A DNA stretch of 64,000 nucleotides from CAYXVF01 sp964468125 (GCA_964468125.1 CAYXVF010000010.1:1-64000), one strand, 5' to 3'. Positions 17,391 through 25,499 are shown, numbered from the stretch's first letter. The notes: generated from the letters alone by a model not told the origin. Numbers and translations are program-made.

Positions 17391-18511
17391 CGACTGATTC
17401 GCTTCCCGTACCATTGGTTGAACGACTCGACACCGGCACGCAGCTGCGGCGCATCGCCGACGAGCAAGTGCTCGGCGAGTCCCAGATACTCGAGGAGCTC
17501 TGCATATTCTTTCAGAGGACGAAGGGCCAGATCGCGCTCGGCGACCTTCACCGAGATCGGGCTCCGGTAGTCGATGGCGTATTGGAGAAGAGCGTGCTCG
17601 GGGGCTGCGTAGGCTCCCCGGTAGGTGACACGACGACCCATGTCGATCTCGTCCCAGATCCGCTGAAAGAGCGGTTCGAGCTCTTTGCTGATTTCCCGCG
17701 CAACCGCTCGCGGGTCCCCAGCCCCACCGCGACGTTCGAGCTCCGCCAGAATCCGGGTGAGGAGCCAGGGGTGGTTGCCGCTCACGCTGTGCAAGGTCGC
17801 TCGGGTGCGATCGGCGTAGGTAGGAAAGCCGCGCTGAATCAATGCCTGCGCTTCTGACTCTCGAAAAACCGAGAGGGTCATGAGCCGTGTTCGCCGGAGC
17901 GGTGAACGGCGCTCGCGGAGGCTCTCGCGCAGAAGGCGCCCGCCCGCGAATAGGAGCGCGGTCGGGCCCCAGAGAGTTTCCTCGCGGGTGAGCTCGAGAA
18001 GCAGCTCGAGGTGTCGGTCGTGGCTGCGCTCGGTCAGAAGATCCGCATTGTCCACTAACAGGACATAGCGCGACCATCCCGCCGTGCCACGGAGCTTTCG
18101 GGATAGGTCGTTGAGCGCGTCCTCGAGCTCACGAAAGGGCTCGCCCTTGCGACTGAGCTGCAGCTCGACCCGCTCGAGGAGCGGCTTGGCGCCTACCACC
18201 TGCGGATGGGTGACTTCTGGAGCCACCGCGTTCCAGAAATGCTTGACCGATCCCGCATCGTCACTTGGCCATTTTTTGGCATCGACGTAGACAGGAACGA
18301 CCTTGGTGTCGGTCGGTTGTCTGTGCCAACGCAGACGAAAGGTCCCGCCGACCTGAAGAAGCGTAGACGTCTTGCCAGTTCCAGGACCGCCAGCGAGCAC
18401 AAAGCTTCGGCCTTTTTCCAGCCCGGTCACGAGGGAGCGGACGAGCAGCTCGCGACCGACGAAGGCGCCCGGCCCTGCGACGGGTCGCTCAGGATCGTAG
18501 ACCGCCCCCAT
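17387..18511 (-). CDS. P-loop ATPase, AAA_16/STAND-like
   Basis: This 374-residue protein starts at ATG 18511. A Walker A motif (GGPGTGKT, residues 41-48) and a Walker B strand (YVLLVDNAD, ~149-157) are clear. The sequence after 160 (HLELLLELTREE, TALLFAGG sensor-like strand, RLMTLSVFRESEAQALIQRGFP) fits an AAA_16 or STAND ATPase of the Orc/Cdc6-like type, with a winged-helix-like C-terminus (LQYAIDYRSPISVKVAERDL). The VGRE box (residues 18-21) is typical of the same class. The target process is unknown. It is coupled to the esterase downstream (overlap) and lies 3 bases after the TPR gene, so the ATPase may respond to a TPR-bound partner. Confidence 0.8.
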   Translation of the reverse strand: MGAVYDPERPVAGPGAFVGRELLVRSLVTGLEKGRSFVLAGGPGTGKTSTLLQVGGTFRLRWHRQPTDTKVVPVYVDAKKWPSDDAGSVKHFWNAVAPEVTHPQVVGAKPLLERVELQLSRKGEPFRELEDALNDLSRKLRGTAGWSRYVLLVDNADLLTERSHDRHLELLLELTREETLWGPTALLFAGGRLLRESLRERRSPLRRTRLMTLSVFRESEAQALIQRGFPTYADRTRATLHSVSGNHPWLLTRILAELERRGGAGDPRAVAREISKELEPLFQRIWDEIDMGRRVTYRGAYAAPEHALLQYAIDYRSPISVKVAERDLALRPLKEYAELLEYLGLAEHLLVGDAPQLRAGVESFNQWYGKRISR

Positions 18512-18514
18512 GGA

Positions 18515-19144
18515 TCAGCCGAGGGCGCTGACCACGCTACGAAACAGGTCCGCGCCGAGCACGTCGGGTCCGAGCTTCTGCGCGGCTTCCAAAGCGGCCT
18601 TGGCTCCGTCGTCGTCTCCCTGATCTTTCAGCGCGAGGCCGAGGGAGTAGAGATAAAAACCACGTTCGGCGGGGTGCGAGGGCTCGCGATTCGCTTCGAC
18701 CAACTCTTCGAGCTGCTTGATTCGATCCTTCCGGACGCGCCGTGCTTCCTCGGGCCCCCCCTGCTGCTCGGCGATGTTCTCGATAAAGGCGAGCGCTGTC
18801 ACTGAGTGCGATGTTGGAGTCTCAGGGTAGGCGACCTTGCGCAATTCAAAGAGCGCTTTTTGGACCCGACCTTGATGAAAAAAGCAAAGACCGAGCGAGG
18901 TACGGGCAGCAGCCGACCAGAACGGATGCTTTCGCTTGGCGGCTGTCTCGAAGTGCTCGACCGCCGCATCCAAATTGCGCGCGCGAAAGAGGTGGTCGAG
19001 CCCGACCTTGTAGGCCGCTTCCACCGCGGCTTCCGAGTCTGGGTGCTCGACAATGATTTGCTCGCGCACACGACGAAGGCCGTCGAGGTCGTGCTGAGCA
19101 TCGAGGTTCGCGAGGTCGTTCAATAGCGATTCGAGATCCGCCAT
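18515..19144 (-). CDS. TPR-repeat protein in the ATPase operon
   Basis: This 209-residue cytoplasmic protein starts at ATG 19142-19144 with a GGAG ribosome site. It is all-helical with at least four TPR-like motifs (AAVEAAYKVGLDHLFRA, AVEHFETAAKRKHPFWSAA, ARTSLGLCFFHQGRVQKAL, RGFYLYSLGLALKDQGD). TPR arrays scaffold protein-protein contacts. It sits 3 bases before the P-loop ATPase and 19 bases after the Cys-rich protein gene, so a direct complex with either is a reasonable inference. No signal peptide was seen. Confidence 0.8.
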   Translation of the reverse strand: MADLESLLNDLANLDAQHDLDGLRRVREQIIVEHPDSEAAVEAAYKVGLDHLFRARNLDAAVEHFETAAKRKHPFWSAAARTSLGLCFFHQGRVQKALFELRKVAYPETPTSHSVTALAFIENIAEQQGGPEEARRVRKDRIKQLEELVEANREPSHPAERGFYLYSLGLALKDQGDDDGAKAALEAAQKLGPDVLGADLFRSVVSALG

Positions 19145-19163
19145 AGCTCCCCCCTCGTCCGCG

Positions 19164-19580
19164 TCAGATCAGACCGAGCTCGCGCCGTAGACGGTCGGTG
19201 ATCTTGAAGTACTCGTCCCGTCCATACCGAACGTTCAAAATGTGAAAATCCTTCTTCGACAAACCGAAGCATCCGAAGCAGTAATTGCACTCTACGCAGT
19301 AGTGCGAATTGATCAGGTAGTTGCATTGGAAGCAGTGCGTGGACCCCCTCATGTAGGCGCAGCCATGGCAGGCATGACATCCCTGCGAATGCGCCATTCC
19401 CGTACAATCCGTCAGGTTACGGCAATGCGTACACTTGAAGCAGTTCTCGAGGTTGTCCGAAAACATGCAATGGGAGCTGGCCACCAGGTTGGTGGAGTTG
19501 ATGCTCGCGAAGGACGGCGATTCGTTCTGGAAATCGCGCTCCAAACGCTTGAACTCGCTCAGAAACTCGGCTCGGTTCAT
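19164..19580 (-). CDS. Cysteine-triplet solenoid-like protein
   Basis: This 138-residue product starts at ATG 19580. It has 14 cysteines (positions 38, 47, 50, 53, 59, 68, 71, 74, 83, 86, 95, 98, 101, 104), all separated by multiples of three. From residue 26 to about 107 every third residue is Ser, Leu, Cys or Met, an unbroken run of 28 triplets, with Gly, Asn, His and Tyr frequent between them. The tail (KKDFHILNVRYGRDEYFKI) resembles a short Cys-rich zinc-ribbon-like family known from diverse uncultured bacteria (YCFGCxGL followed by ILNxxYxxxEY), by recollection only. Metal binding or a Cys-lined solenoid is inferred. It opens the five-gene operon ending at 16081. Confidence 0.75.
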   Translation of the reverse strand: MNRAEFLSEFKRLERDFQNESPSFASINSTNLVASSHCMFSDNLENCFKCTHCRNLTDCTGMAHSQGCHACHGCAYMRGSTHCFQCNYLINSHYCVECNYCFGCFGLSKKDFHILNVRYGRDEYFKITDRLRRELGLI

Positions 19581-19658
19581 CCGGTGTCTAGCTAACGGAG
19601 ATCTCCGGTCTCGGTCAAATGCTCGACTCCCCCCGGACTTAGGGCTAAACCTTCCGCC

Positions 19659-20141
19659 ATGGCAGACGACAGACGAGAGCACGAGCGCATCGACATCGAA
19701 ATGCGCACCCGCCTGTGGCTGGACGAGCAGTACCGTGGGCGGCAAATCGTCTTCGAGGGCTACTCGGAGACTCAAAATCTCTCCATCGGAGGGACTTTCC
19801 TGACCTCGAGCTATCTGCTCCCGGTGGGATTCCCGATCAACATGGAGATGGAGACCGGTGACGGACAGATCCTCGCAGCGCGCGGGGAGATCGTCCACAG
19901 CGCCGCCGAAGGTGAAAAAGACCCCGGTATGGGTGTCATCTTCACCGAGGTCGACGCTGAAAACCGCGAGCGACTCCTTCGATTCTTCGTCAGCGATCGG
20001 ATTCGCCAGTTCTATCGCGACCGCTTCATCCAGGAGTTCCCGCACCTCGAAAGCGTGCTGAGCCTCGAGGACGTCGCGCTCGTCATCAACCTCTGGGAGG
20101 ACAAGGAAATGCGCCTCTCCGGGTTGAAAAAACGCGGCTAG
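19659..20141 (+). CDS. PilZ-domain protein
   Basis: This 160-residue cytoplasmic protein carries a PilZ domain over residues ~5-110: RREHERI supplies the RxxxR motif and NLSIGG the D/NxSxxG motif, both expected for c-di-GMP binding. The strand pattern FPINMEMETGDGQILAARGEIVH is typical. The C-terminal 45 residues (RIRQFYRDRFIQEFPHLESVL and beyond) form a helical tail seen in some myxobacterial PilZ proteins. It is transcribed divergently from the Cys-triplet operon across a 78-base spacer, which could hold promoters for both. Output is unknown; motility or development is inferred. Confidence 0.85.
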   Translation: MADDRREHERIDIEMRTRLWLDEQYRGRQIVFEGYSETQNLSIGGTFLTSSYLLPVGFPINMEMETGDGQILAARGEIVHSAAEGEKDPGMGVIFTEVDAENRERLLRFFVSDRIRQFYRDRFIQEFPHLESVLSLEDVALVINLWEDKEMRLSGLKKRG

Positions 20142-20236
20142 CGCCGAGCACACTCGTCCCCGCCGTCTGGGCCGCGCGTCCGAGCGCATCGCGACGCTTC
20201 ACAAGCGCGCCCGCGATCGCGTAGAAGCGCGCGGTC

Positions 20237-21886
20237 GTGACGACTTCTATAAAAATCTCCGAGCTCGAGCTCGCGCTGGAGCATGCGGCCGATCCGGAAT
20301 CGGAGCTTCGCCGGGTCTTGAGTCCCTATGACATCGGCCGGGACACGCCCATCGTGGTCGTGAAACGTGCCATCGATGCGCGCAAACGCCCGCCGCGGCA
20401 CATCTACTCGGTCGCCGCCGAGCTCGAAGACTCCCATGCGGAGCGCCTCCTCCGTCGCAAAGAGGTCACGCATCATCGCCCTCTGCGCTACCACCCCTTG
20501 CGCTTGCGCGGGGCTGCCGCCGGCTCTCGACCGGTCGTCATCGGCGCGGGGCCAGCGGGGCTCTTTGCCGCGCACACCCTCGCCCTCGCCGGCGCGCGGC
20601 CGATTCTCTTGGAGCGAGGCCAGCCGGTGGAGAAACGCAGCCGCGACGTCAGCAAGCTCTACAGCTCCGGCGTCCTCCAGGACGACTCCAATGTCTGTTA
20701 CGGCGAAGGCGGTGCGGGGACCTACTCCGATGGCAAGCTCTACACGCGCGTGGGCGATCCCCGGGTGCGACGCATCATGGAGCTCCTCGTCGAAAACGGT
20801 GCCAAGCCTGACATCCTCTTCGTCAATCGGCCACACATTGGCACCGACAAGCTCGTGAAGATCTTGCGCGCTCTCCGAGCGCAGCTCGTCGAGCTCGGAG
20901 CGGAGATCCATTTCGGGACCAAGGTGGAGCACATCGAGATCGTCGCAGGTGCGGTCCGAGGCGTGCGCACCGGCAGTGGTGAACGAATCGAGTGCAACCG
21001 GGTTCTATTGGCGACTGGACACTCCGCCCGGGAGGTCTGGTACGACCTGCACGACAGCGGCCTGCCCCTCGAGTGCCGACCGTTCGCGGTGGGATTCCGC
21101 GTCGAGCATCCTCAAACGCTGATCGACCACGCGCGCTACGGCCAGGCCTCCGTCAAGGGCCTCCTTCCGGCCGCGGACTACTCTCTGACCTACAACGAAG
21201 GTGACGGGACGAGCCGGCGTGGCGTCTGGTCCTTCTGCATGTGTCCCGGCGGTGTAGTGGTGACGACGCCGACGCACGCCGGCGAATTGTGCATCAACGG
21301 CATGAGTCACGCGTCGCGCTCCGGTCGTTTCGCGAACTCCGCCCTGGTGGTGGGCGTGACCCCCGAAGACTATGCGCGCGAAGGGTTCACCGGAACGTTT
21401 GCGGGCGTCGACTACCAACTCGCCGCCGAGCGCCGAGCGTTCGAGGCGGGGGGAGGCGCCTTCAGCGCGCCGGCCACCCGGGTCAGCGACTTCGTGCGGG
21501 GACGGGGCTCGAGCACGGTCCCGGCGTCGAGCTATCGTCGTGGCTTGAACTCGGGCGATCTGTCCGTCGTTTACCCGAGAAACGTGAGCGAGACCCTGAA
21601 GCGGGCCCTGGCGCGCTTTGACCACAAGATCCGGGGCTTCGTGACCGAGGATGCGGTCCTGATCGGCGCAGAGACCCGAACCGCTTCACCGATTCGTGTG
21701 CCCCGCAGCGAGGATGGGCAGGCGCTGGGCGCGGATGGGCTCTACCCCGCAGGCGAAGGCATGGGCTACGGCGGCGGGATCGTCAGCGCCGCGGTCGACG
21801 GAATGCGCGCCGCCGAGCACTTGCTCTTGGCCCTCGGTGCCGAGACCGATGCCGGCACCCACGATCCGGTGGATCAAACGCTCTAG
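20237..21886 (+). CDS. FAD-dependent dehydrogenase (COG2509-like)
   Basis: This 549-residue protein starts at GTG 20237. An N-terminal ~95-residue domain precedes the FAD-binding Rossmann motif VIGAGPAGLFAAHTLA (~97-112). Further conserved features are DSNVCYGEGGAGTYSDGKLYTR, RPFAVGFRVEHPQ and the C-terminal second FAD motif with YPAGEGMGYGGGIVSAAVDGMRAAE. This layout matches the uncharacterised NAD(P)/FAD-dependent oxidoreductase family COG2509, whose substrate is not established. Its stop overlaps the convergent glycosyltransferase gene by 4 bases. It stands alone on its strand. Confidence 0.85.
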   Translation: MTTSIKISELELALEHAADPESELRRVLSPYDIGRDTPIVVVKRAIDARKRPPRHIYSVAAELEDSHAERLLRRKEVTHHRPLRYHPLRLRGAAAGSRPVVIGAGPAGLFAAHTLALAGARPILLERGQPVEKRSRDVSKLYSSGVLQDDSNVCYGEGGAGTYSDGKLYTRVGDPRVRRIMELLVENGAKPDILFVNRPHIGTDKLVKILRALRAQLVELGAEIHFGTKVEHIEIVAGAVRGVRTGSGERIECNRVLLATGHSAREVWYDLHDSGLPLECRPFAVGFRVEHPQTLIDHARYGQASVKGLLPAADYSLTYNEGDGTSRRGVWSFCMCPGGVVVTTPTHAGELCINGMSHASRSGRFANSALVVGVTPEDYAREGFTGTFAGVDYQLAAERRAFEAGGGAFSAPATRVSDFVRGRGSSTVPASSYRRGLNSGDLSVVYPRNVSETLKRALARFDHKIRGFVTEDAVLIGAETRTASPIRVPRSEDGQALGADGLYPAGEGMGYGGGIVSAAVDGMRAAEHLLLALGAETDAGTHDPVDQTL

Positions 21887-23256
21887 CGTCTCCGGTAAAG
21901 CGACAAGCCGGAAAGCTCGGTTTCGAGGCGATAGTCCTCGGCAAGGGTGCGTTCCAGAAGCTCTCGTGCCGCAGGATGCTCACCGAGGCGACGAACGTAG
22001 CGCTCGCGCACGATGTAGAGGGGCGCTTGCTGGAGGATGGCACGAAGCACGCCCGTTGGCGTCTCGCCGGGGCCCAACACCGCGCGGATCAACTCCGGGC
22101 GAAAGAGATTCGACGGGTGGGTCGCCATCGGATGGAGCGGCGCAGTGTCGAGCCACCAGTGGGCGAGATGCTCGGAGAGGAAGAACGTAGGCGCGCTGCG
22201 TGCACCTTGCTCCTCCAGGTAGGCGACCACCTGCCGGGTCCGACTCGGGGTCCCCAGCCGATGCCAGGGTGTATCGCTGAGCCAACCTGCGAAAGGAACG
22301 AGGGTGAGGAAGGCCCAGGCCGAGCCCCGCGGCAACCAGCGGGCCGTCGCATCGAGAAGAAACGCCGCGAGCAAGCCACTGAAGGGGTGGATCTGGATCC
22401 AGTAGTGGGCGCTTCCCCCGCCGCTGCCAACGATCGAAAGGGCCGTCGCAAGGACCAAAACCCAGAACACCGGTGGTGGCCCCGACGGACGTAGGAGAGG
22501 TGTAAGCGAAAGAACCGGGGCGCTGCTCGATAGTTGGGCGAGAGCGAGGCCCTGCAGCGCGTAGGCGAAAGGCGCCACAAAGACCGAAATCCAAAAGGTC
22601 CGCGCCTCGCCCGCGGCGACATAGAGGCTCGTGACGATCAGGAGTGGAACCGCTCCCCCGAACGCGCAGGCGAGCGCGAGACGGAGACGCTGTCGTTCGG
22701 TCACGACGAGCCAAAGCACCAGCGCTACAGCAACGAGGGCGAGGTTGAAGCGAATCAGCGCGGCCACTGAAAGTCCAACGCCAGAGAGAAAAACCGAGCG
22801 CACGCTCAGGCGGTCGGTCAGGAAGGGGATCGACGCCAGGGCGAGCGGGGCGATCGCGAGGGTCTCGCTCATGGTCGCCTGACCTCGCGAGGCGAAAGTC
22901 GCGAGGACGATCGTGCTCAACCCCGCGATGAAGCCGAGGCGCTCGGAGCGAAGACGGCGCCCCACATGGAGCATGGCGATTCCGGCGATGGCGACCGTGC
23001 CGGCGCCGAGCAGTCGCATCGCTACGATGCTTTTGCCAAAGAGCAGCTGCGTCAGGGCGAAAGGGGCGAAGCAGAGGGGGGGCTTGTTGTCCCAGAGCGC
23101 CGTGTAGGGAAGCGCGCCGTTGGCCCACGCATCCCCCATGAGAATGAACGTGCTCTCATCCCAGTCGATCACATCGACGGTGAAGAACGGCGCACGGAGC
23201 GCGAGGGCGAAAAGAATGAGCCACAGGGCCGGTGCCATGACCGCCCGCCGTATCAC
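21883..23256 (-). CDS. PMT/ArnT-type membrane glycosyltransferase
   Basis: This 457-residue integral membrane protein has about 11 hydrophobic helices. The opening loop contains the GT39/GT83-type catalytic acidic pair (VDVIDWDESTF), followed by LPYTALWDNKPPL, a typical polyprenyl-phosphate-sugar transferase element. Proteins of this type add sugars from lipid carriers to proteins or lipids on the periplasmic side. A GTG start at 23256 overlaps the stop of the upstream GAF gene (GTGA); an ATG at 23238 is an alternative. The acceptor is unknown. Confidence 0.8.
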   Translation of the reverse strand: MIRRAVMAPALWLILFALALRAPFFTVDVIDWDESTFILMGDAWANGALPYTALWDNKPPLCFAPFALTQLLFGKSIVAMRLLGAGTVAIAGIAMLHVGRRLRSERLGFIAGLSTIVLATFASRGQATMSETLAIAPLALASIPFLTDRLSVRSVFLSGVGLSVAALIRFNLALVAVALVLWLVVTERQRLRLALACAFGGAVPLLIVTSLYVAAGEARTFWISVFVAPFAYALQGLALAQLSSSAPVLSLTPLLRPSGPPPVFWVLVLATALSIVGSGGGSAHYWIQIHPFSGLLAAFLLDATARWLPRGSAWAFLTLVPFAGWLSDTPWHRLGTPSRTRQVVAYLEEQGARSAPTFFLSEHLAHWWLDTAPLHPMATHPSNLFRPELIRAVLGPGETPTGVLRAILQQAPLYIVRERYVRRLGEHPAARELLERTLAEDYRLETELSGLSLYRRR

Positions 23257-23531
23257 GAGGACGAAGGCGGTTGCGAGGCTCGCTTCTCGAGGATCTCCTC
23301 CACTCTCTTTGCGAAGCGTCCGAGCTCGTTGAGCTGCTCTCGATCGAAGTCGCGCGGCTTGCGGTCGATGAGATACACGGTCCCGACGGGCAAGTGATCG
23401 GGGGTGTAAACCGGAAAGCCCGCGTAGAACCGGACCCCAGGGAGCCCGACCACGAGTGGATTCTCCGCGAAGCGCTCGTCTTTCGAGGCGTCGCTCACCC
23501 CCTGGAGGCTCTCATCGACGACCGGCGACAC
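23253..23531 (-). CDS. Truncated GAF-domain protein
   Basis: A 92-residue frame from GTG 23531 encodes only the C-terminal half of a GAF domain (SKDERFAENPLVVGLPGVRFYAGFP, then LPVGTVYLIDRKPRDF), followed by a short helix. Intact small GAF proteins of this type are about 150-170 residues and carry an N-terminal ITLLD strand, which is absent; an in-frame stop (TAA near 23557-23559) closes the frame just upstream. It is therefore probably a remnant, although translational coupling to the glycosyltransferase (GTGA overlap) persists. Ligand binding is unlikely. Confidence 0.55.
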   Translation of the reverse strand: MSPVVDESLQGVSDASKDERFAENPLVVGLPGVRFYAGFPVYTPDHLPVGTVYLIDRKPRDFDREQLNELGRFAKRVEEILEKRASQPPSSS

Positions 23532-23565
23532 TTTAGAATGACCGCCCGCGTCCCTTAACGCGGCT

Positions 23566-23886
23566 TCAGCGAGCGACCACCGGCGCGGTGCCCCCGCCGA
23601 GCTGTCCCTCTCGTTGCCAACGGCGTTCGAGGTAGAGGGCGCCGAGGGGGACGAGAGCGATGGCCATCACGTAGGCGGACAGCGAGAAGGACCATCGGCG
23701 GCTGAAGAGCTGCCAGGCGATCGCGAGCCCGAGGGCTACGAAGAGCACACCGTGCGCGGTGCCGGCGACCTTTACCGCGAGGGGAAACCCGGCGAGGTAT
23801 TTCAGCGGCATGGCGATGCCGAGGAGGACCACGTAGGAAAGACCTTCGATCAGGCTCAATGCCCGCACCCACCGCTCGTCGTTCAT
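23566..23886 (-). CDS. DUF3817 small integral membrane protein
   Basis: This 106-residue protein starts at ATG 23886, chosen because the family begins close to the ALSLIEGLSYVVLL helix. Three hydrophobic helices are visible, with the family signature GIAMPLKYLAGFPLAVKVAGTAHGVLFVALG. DUF3817 (TIGR03954) proteins are found across bacteria; their function is unknown. The gene lies 34 bases upstream of the GAF remnant on the same strand and could share its transcript. Confidence 0.8.
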   Translation of the reverse strand: MNDERWVRALSLIEGLSYVVLLGIAMPLKYLAGFPLAVKVAGTAHGVLFVALGLAIAWQLFSRRWSFSLSAYVMAIALVPLGALYLERRWQREGQLGGGTAPVVAR

Positions 23887-24014
23887 GCCCAAAAAGGTAG
23901 GCATCACCCGCACCTGCGCAACACAGGCAGGAGAGTGGCCGCTTGACAGCGTAACGCCAAATTGGCAAACACGCGCATCCCGGCGGCTTCATCGAGGTCG
24001 CAGCTCCCCTTGGT

Positions 24015-24091
24015 CGGGGTGTAGCTCAGCCTGGCAGAGCGCTTGCTTCGGGAGCAAGAGGTCGTAGGTTCAAATCCTGTCACCCCGACCA
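24015..24091 (+). tRNA. tRNA-Pro (anticodon CGG)
   Basis: A complete 77-base cloverleaf. The acceptor arms CGGGGTG and CACCCCG pair perfectly, followed by discriminator A and encoded CCA (24089-24091). The anticodon stem is CTTGC/GCAAG with loop TTCGGGA, giving anticodon CGG (proline). The T arm reads GTAGG-TTCAAAT-CCTGT. The 34 bases at 24517-24550 repeat its 3' half with one mismatch. No clear terminator hairpin directly follows, only a T-rich TTTATTATA. Confidence 0.97.
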
Positions 24092-24103
24092 CTCTTTATT
24101 ATA

Positions 24104-24313
24104 CGAGGCTACCTGCTCGAACGATCGAGCCCCCGTGCCAACTCGGGTCGGGGTGCCCNNNNNNNNNNNNNNNNNNNNNNNNNNNNNNNNNNNNNNNNNN
24201 NNNNNNNNNNNNNNNNNNNNNNNNNNNNNNNNNNNNNNNNNNNNNNNNNNNNNNNNNNAAGGCGGCGGGTCGGACTCGGCTCCCTAGGAGCCTCATCCGG
24301 CGCTGCGCGCCAA
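24104..24313 (+). repeat. Hairpin-rich repeat, copy 1 (interrupted by gap)
   Basis: The left 55 bases (24104-24158) are identical to 24325-24379, and the right 55 bases (24259-24313) to 24400-24454, with the N run in between. In copy 2 only 20 bases separate the two blocks, so the unit is about 130 bases. It contains three short perfect hairpins (GCCGCC/GGCGGC, GGCTCC/GGAGCC, GGCGC/GCGCC). It follows the tRNA by 12 bases. A transcribed structural element or a repeat amplified behind the tRNA is possible; no known family was recognised. Confidence 0.8.
24159..24258. other. Assembly gap (100 Ns)
   Basis: Exactly 100 Ns, a placeholder length. Comparison with the intact copy at 24325-24454 predicts as few as 20 missing bases, or more if further repeat copies were collapsed during assembly. 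No statement about genes inside it is possible. Confidence 0.98.
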
Positions 24314-24324
24314 TAACCATTGAC

Positions 24325-24454
24325 CGAGGCTACCTGCTCGAACGATCGAGCCCCCGTGCCAACTCGGGTCGGGGTGCCCCCGTGGGTGTTTCGCCGCCGA
24401 AGGCGGCGGGTCGGACTCGGCTCCCTAGGAGCCTCATCCGGCGCTGCGCGCCAA
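24325..24454 (+). repeat. Hairpin-rich repeat, copy 2 (complete)
   Basis: A complete ~130-base unit, identical over 110 comparable bases to copy 1. The two copies are separated by an 11-base spacer (24314-24324), giving an inferred period of about 141 bases. The unit is GC-rich and has several perfect short stems, so it could fold as RNA or act as a terminator-like or recombination-prone structure. It has no convincing reading frame of its own. Confidence 0.85.
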
Positions 24455-24516
24455 GCTTACATATCCAAGAATCGGAACCCTTCCGCTCCAGGCCTTCGGC
24501 CGAGCACCGGCACATT

Positions 24517-24550
24517 GGGAGCAAGGGGTCGTAGGTTCAAATCCTGTCAC
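24517..24550 (+). repeat. Duplicate of tRNA-Pro 3' half (att-like)
   Basis: Thirty-four bases match 24050-24083 of the tRNA with a single A-to-G change, spanning the anticodon arm 3' side, variable loop and T arm; the acceptor end and CCA are missing. Direct repeats of a tRNA 3' part are the usual footprint of tRNA-targeting site-specific integration, but no integrase is present between the copies. It directly abuts the stop codon of the TPR gene (24551). Confidence 0.85.
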
Positions 24551-25486
24551 TCAGCTCAGTTGGCGGGTTCCTACGAGCTGGAGGAACTCCTCGGTGTCGC
24601 GGATCGGCGCGAGGTCCGGATCGGTCCAGGCGAGCGTGCGGAGATCACTGCCCGCGTCGGAGAGGATCTCCTCCTCCGCATGGTCCATCGCGTGATTGAG
24701 GTAGTCGAGAGCCCGTTCGAGCTCACCGCGCTGCGCGGCGAGGCTTGCGCAGGCGAGAGGCAACAATGGCGTCTCGAACCCCTTCAAGCTGTCGACGAGG
24801 GCGAGGATCGTGCCGCCGTAGACGAGGTCATCCTGGTCCCGCGTGTCCAGCAACGCCCCGATGCCGTTGTTCAAGGTGTTCTCGGCGCTGACCCGAAAGT
24901 CCCGGACACACTGCGAGAAAACGTAGGTGTCCTCAGTGATCAAACGAAACCAATCGGCCGCCTCCCGGAAACGCCCCGCCTGGCGCAACGCCGTGAGGTA
25001 TGCGGCCGAGGCGGTGAGCTCGCCGCGCCCCGGCGGGAGGTCGCGCCCGTTGAGCGACTCTGAGGACCAATGTGCGAGCAATTCGCGCTCGAGAACGGCC
25101 GCACGGCCGACGTCGTCTACGATTCCGGCGATCGAGTTGCCACGGGCGAACTCCCCGAAGGCGACGTTCACGAGCCAATGCATTTCATCGAGCTTGGCCT
25201 GGATCGAGTTTCCGCGGTCGGCCTTTCCTGTCTCCATCAGGTCGAGCACCCGCTCCTGAACGGCCGCCGCTTCCGCCAGGCGTCCGAGGTGAAAGTAAGC
25301 GGACTCGAGAATCATATAGAGGCGCAGCCGGTTCGGCCGCAGCGCCAACGCCTCTTCTACCAGAGCCACAACCCGTTCGTGATCGCCGTCACGGTTCGCG
25401 TCCACCGCCGCAAGCTCGAGCCCGTGAGCTGCATCACACTGGGTGTCGTTCATCGTATTCTCAGTCGCCGTATTCTTCGATTCCAT
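24551..25486 (-). CDS. TPR-like repeat protein
   Basis: This 311-residue cytoplasmic protein starts at ATG 25486, fixed by a strong GGAGGT ribosome site 7 bases upstream; an in-frame GTG at 25501 overlaps that site. Helical repeats dominate: HERVVALVEEALALRPNRLRLYMILESAYFHLGRLAEAAAVQERVL at the N-terminus is a canonical TPR pair, and SLAAQRGELERALDYLNHAMDHAEEEIL and LAPIRDTEEFLQLV form a terminal one. The sequence between is helical and divergent. No partner gene is evident. Its stop codon abuts the tRNA-like repeat, so the 3' end may lie on an insertion boundary. Confidence 0.75.
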   Translation of the reverse strand: MESKNTATENTMNDTQCDAAHGLELAAVDANRDGDHERVVALVEEALALRPNRLRLYMILESAYFHLGRLAEAAAVQERVLDLMETGKADRGNSIQAKLDEMHWLVNVAFGEFARGNSIAGIVDDVGRAAVLERELLAHWSSESLNGRDLPPGRGELTASAAYLTALRQAGRFREAADWFRLITEDTYVFSQCVRDFRVSAENTLNNGIGALLDTRDQDDLVYGGTILALVDSLKGFETPLLPLACASLAAQRGELERALDYLNHAMDHAEEEILSDAGSDLRTLAWTDPDLAPIRDTEEFLQLVGTRQLS

Positions 25487-25493
25487 CGTTGTG

Positions 25494-25499
25494 ACCTCC
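25494..25499 (-). promoter_or_regulatory. Ribosome binding site of the TPR gene
   Basis: GGAGGT on the minus strand, 7 bases before ATG 25486. It decides the start of the TPR gene against the GTG at 25501 that the open frame would also allow. Confidence 0.7.
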
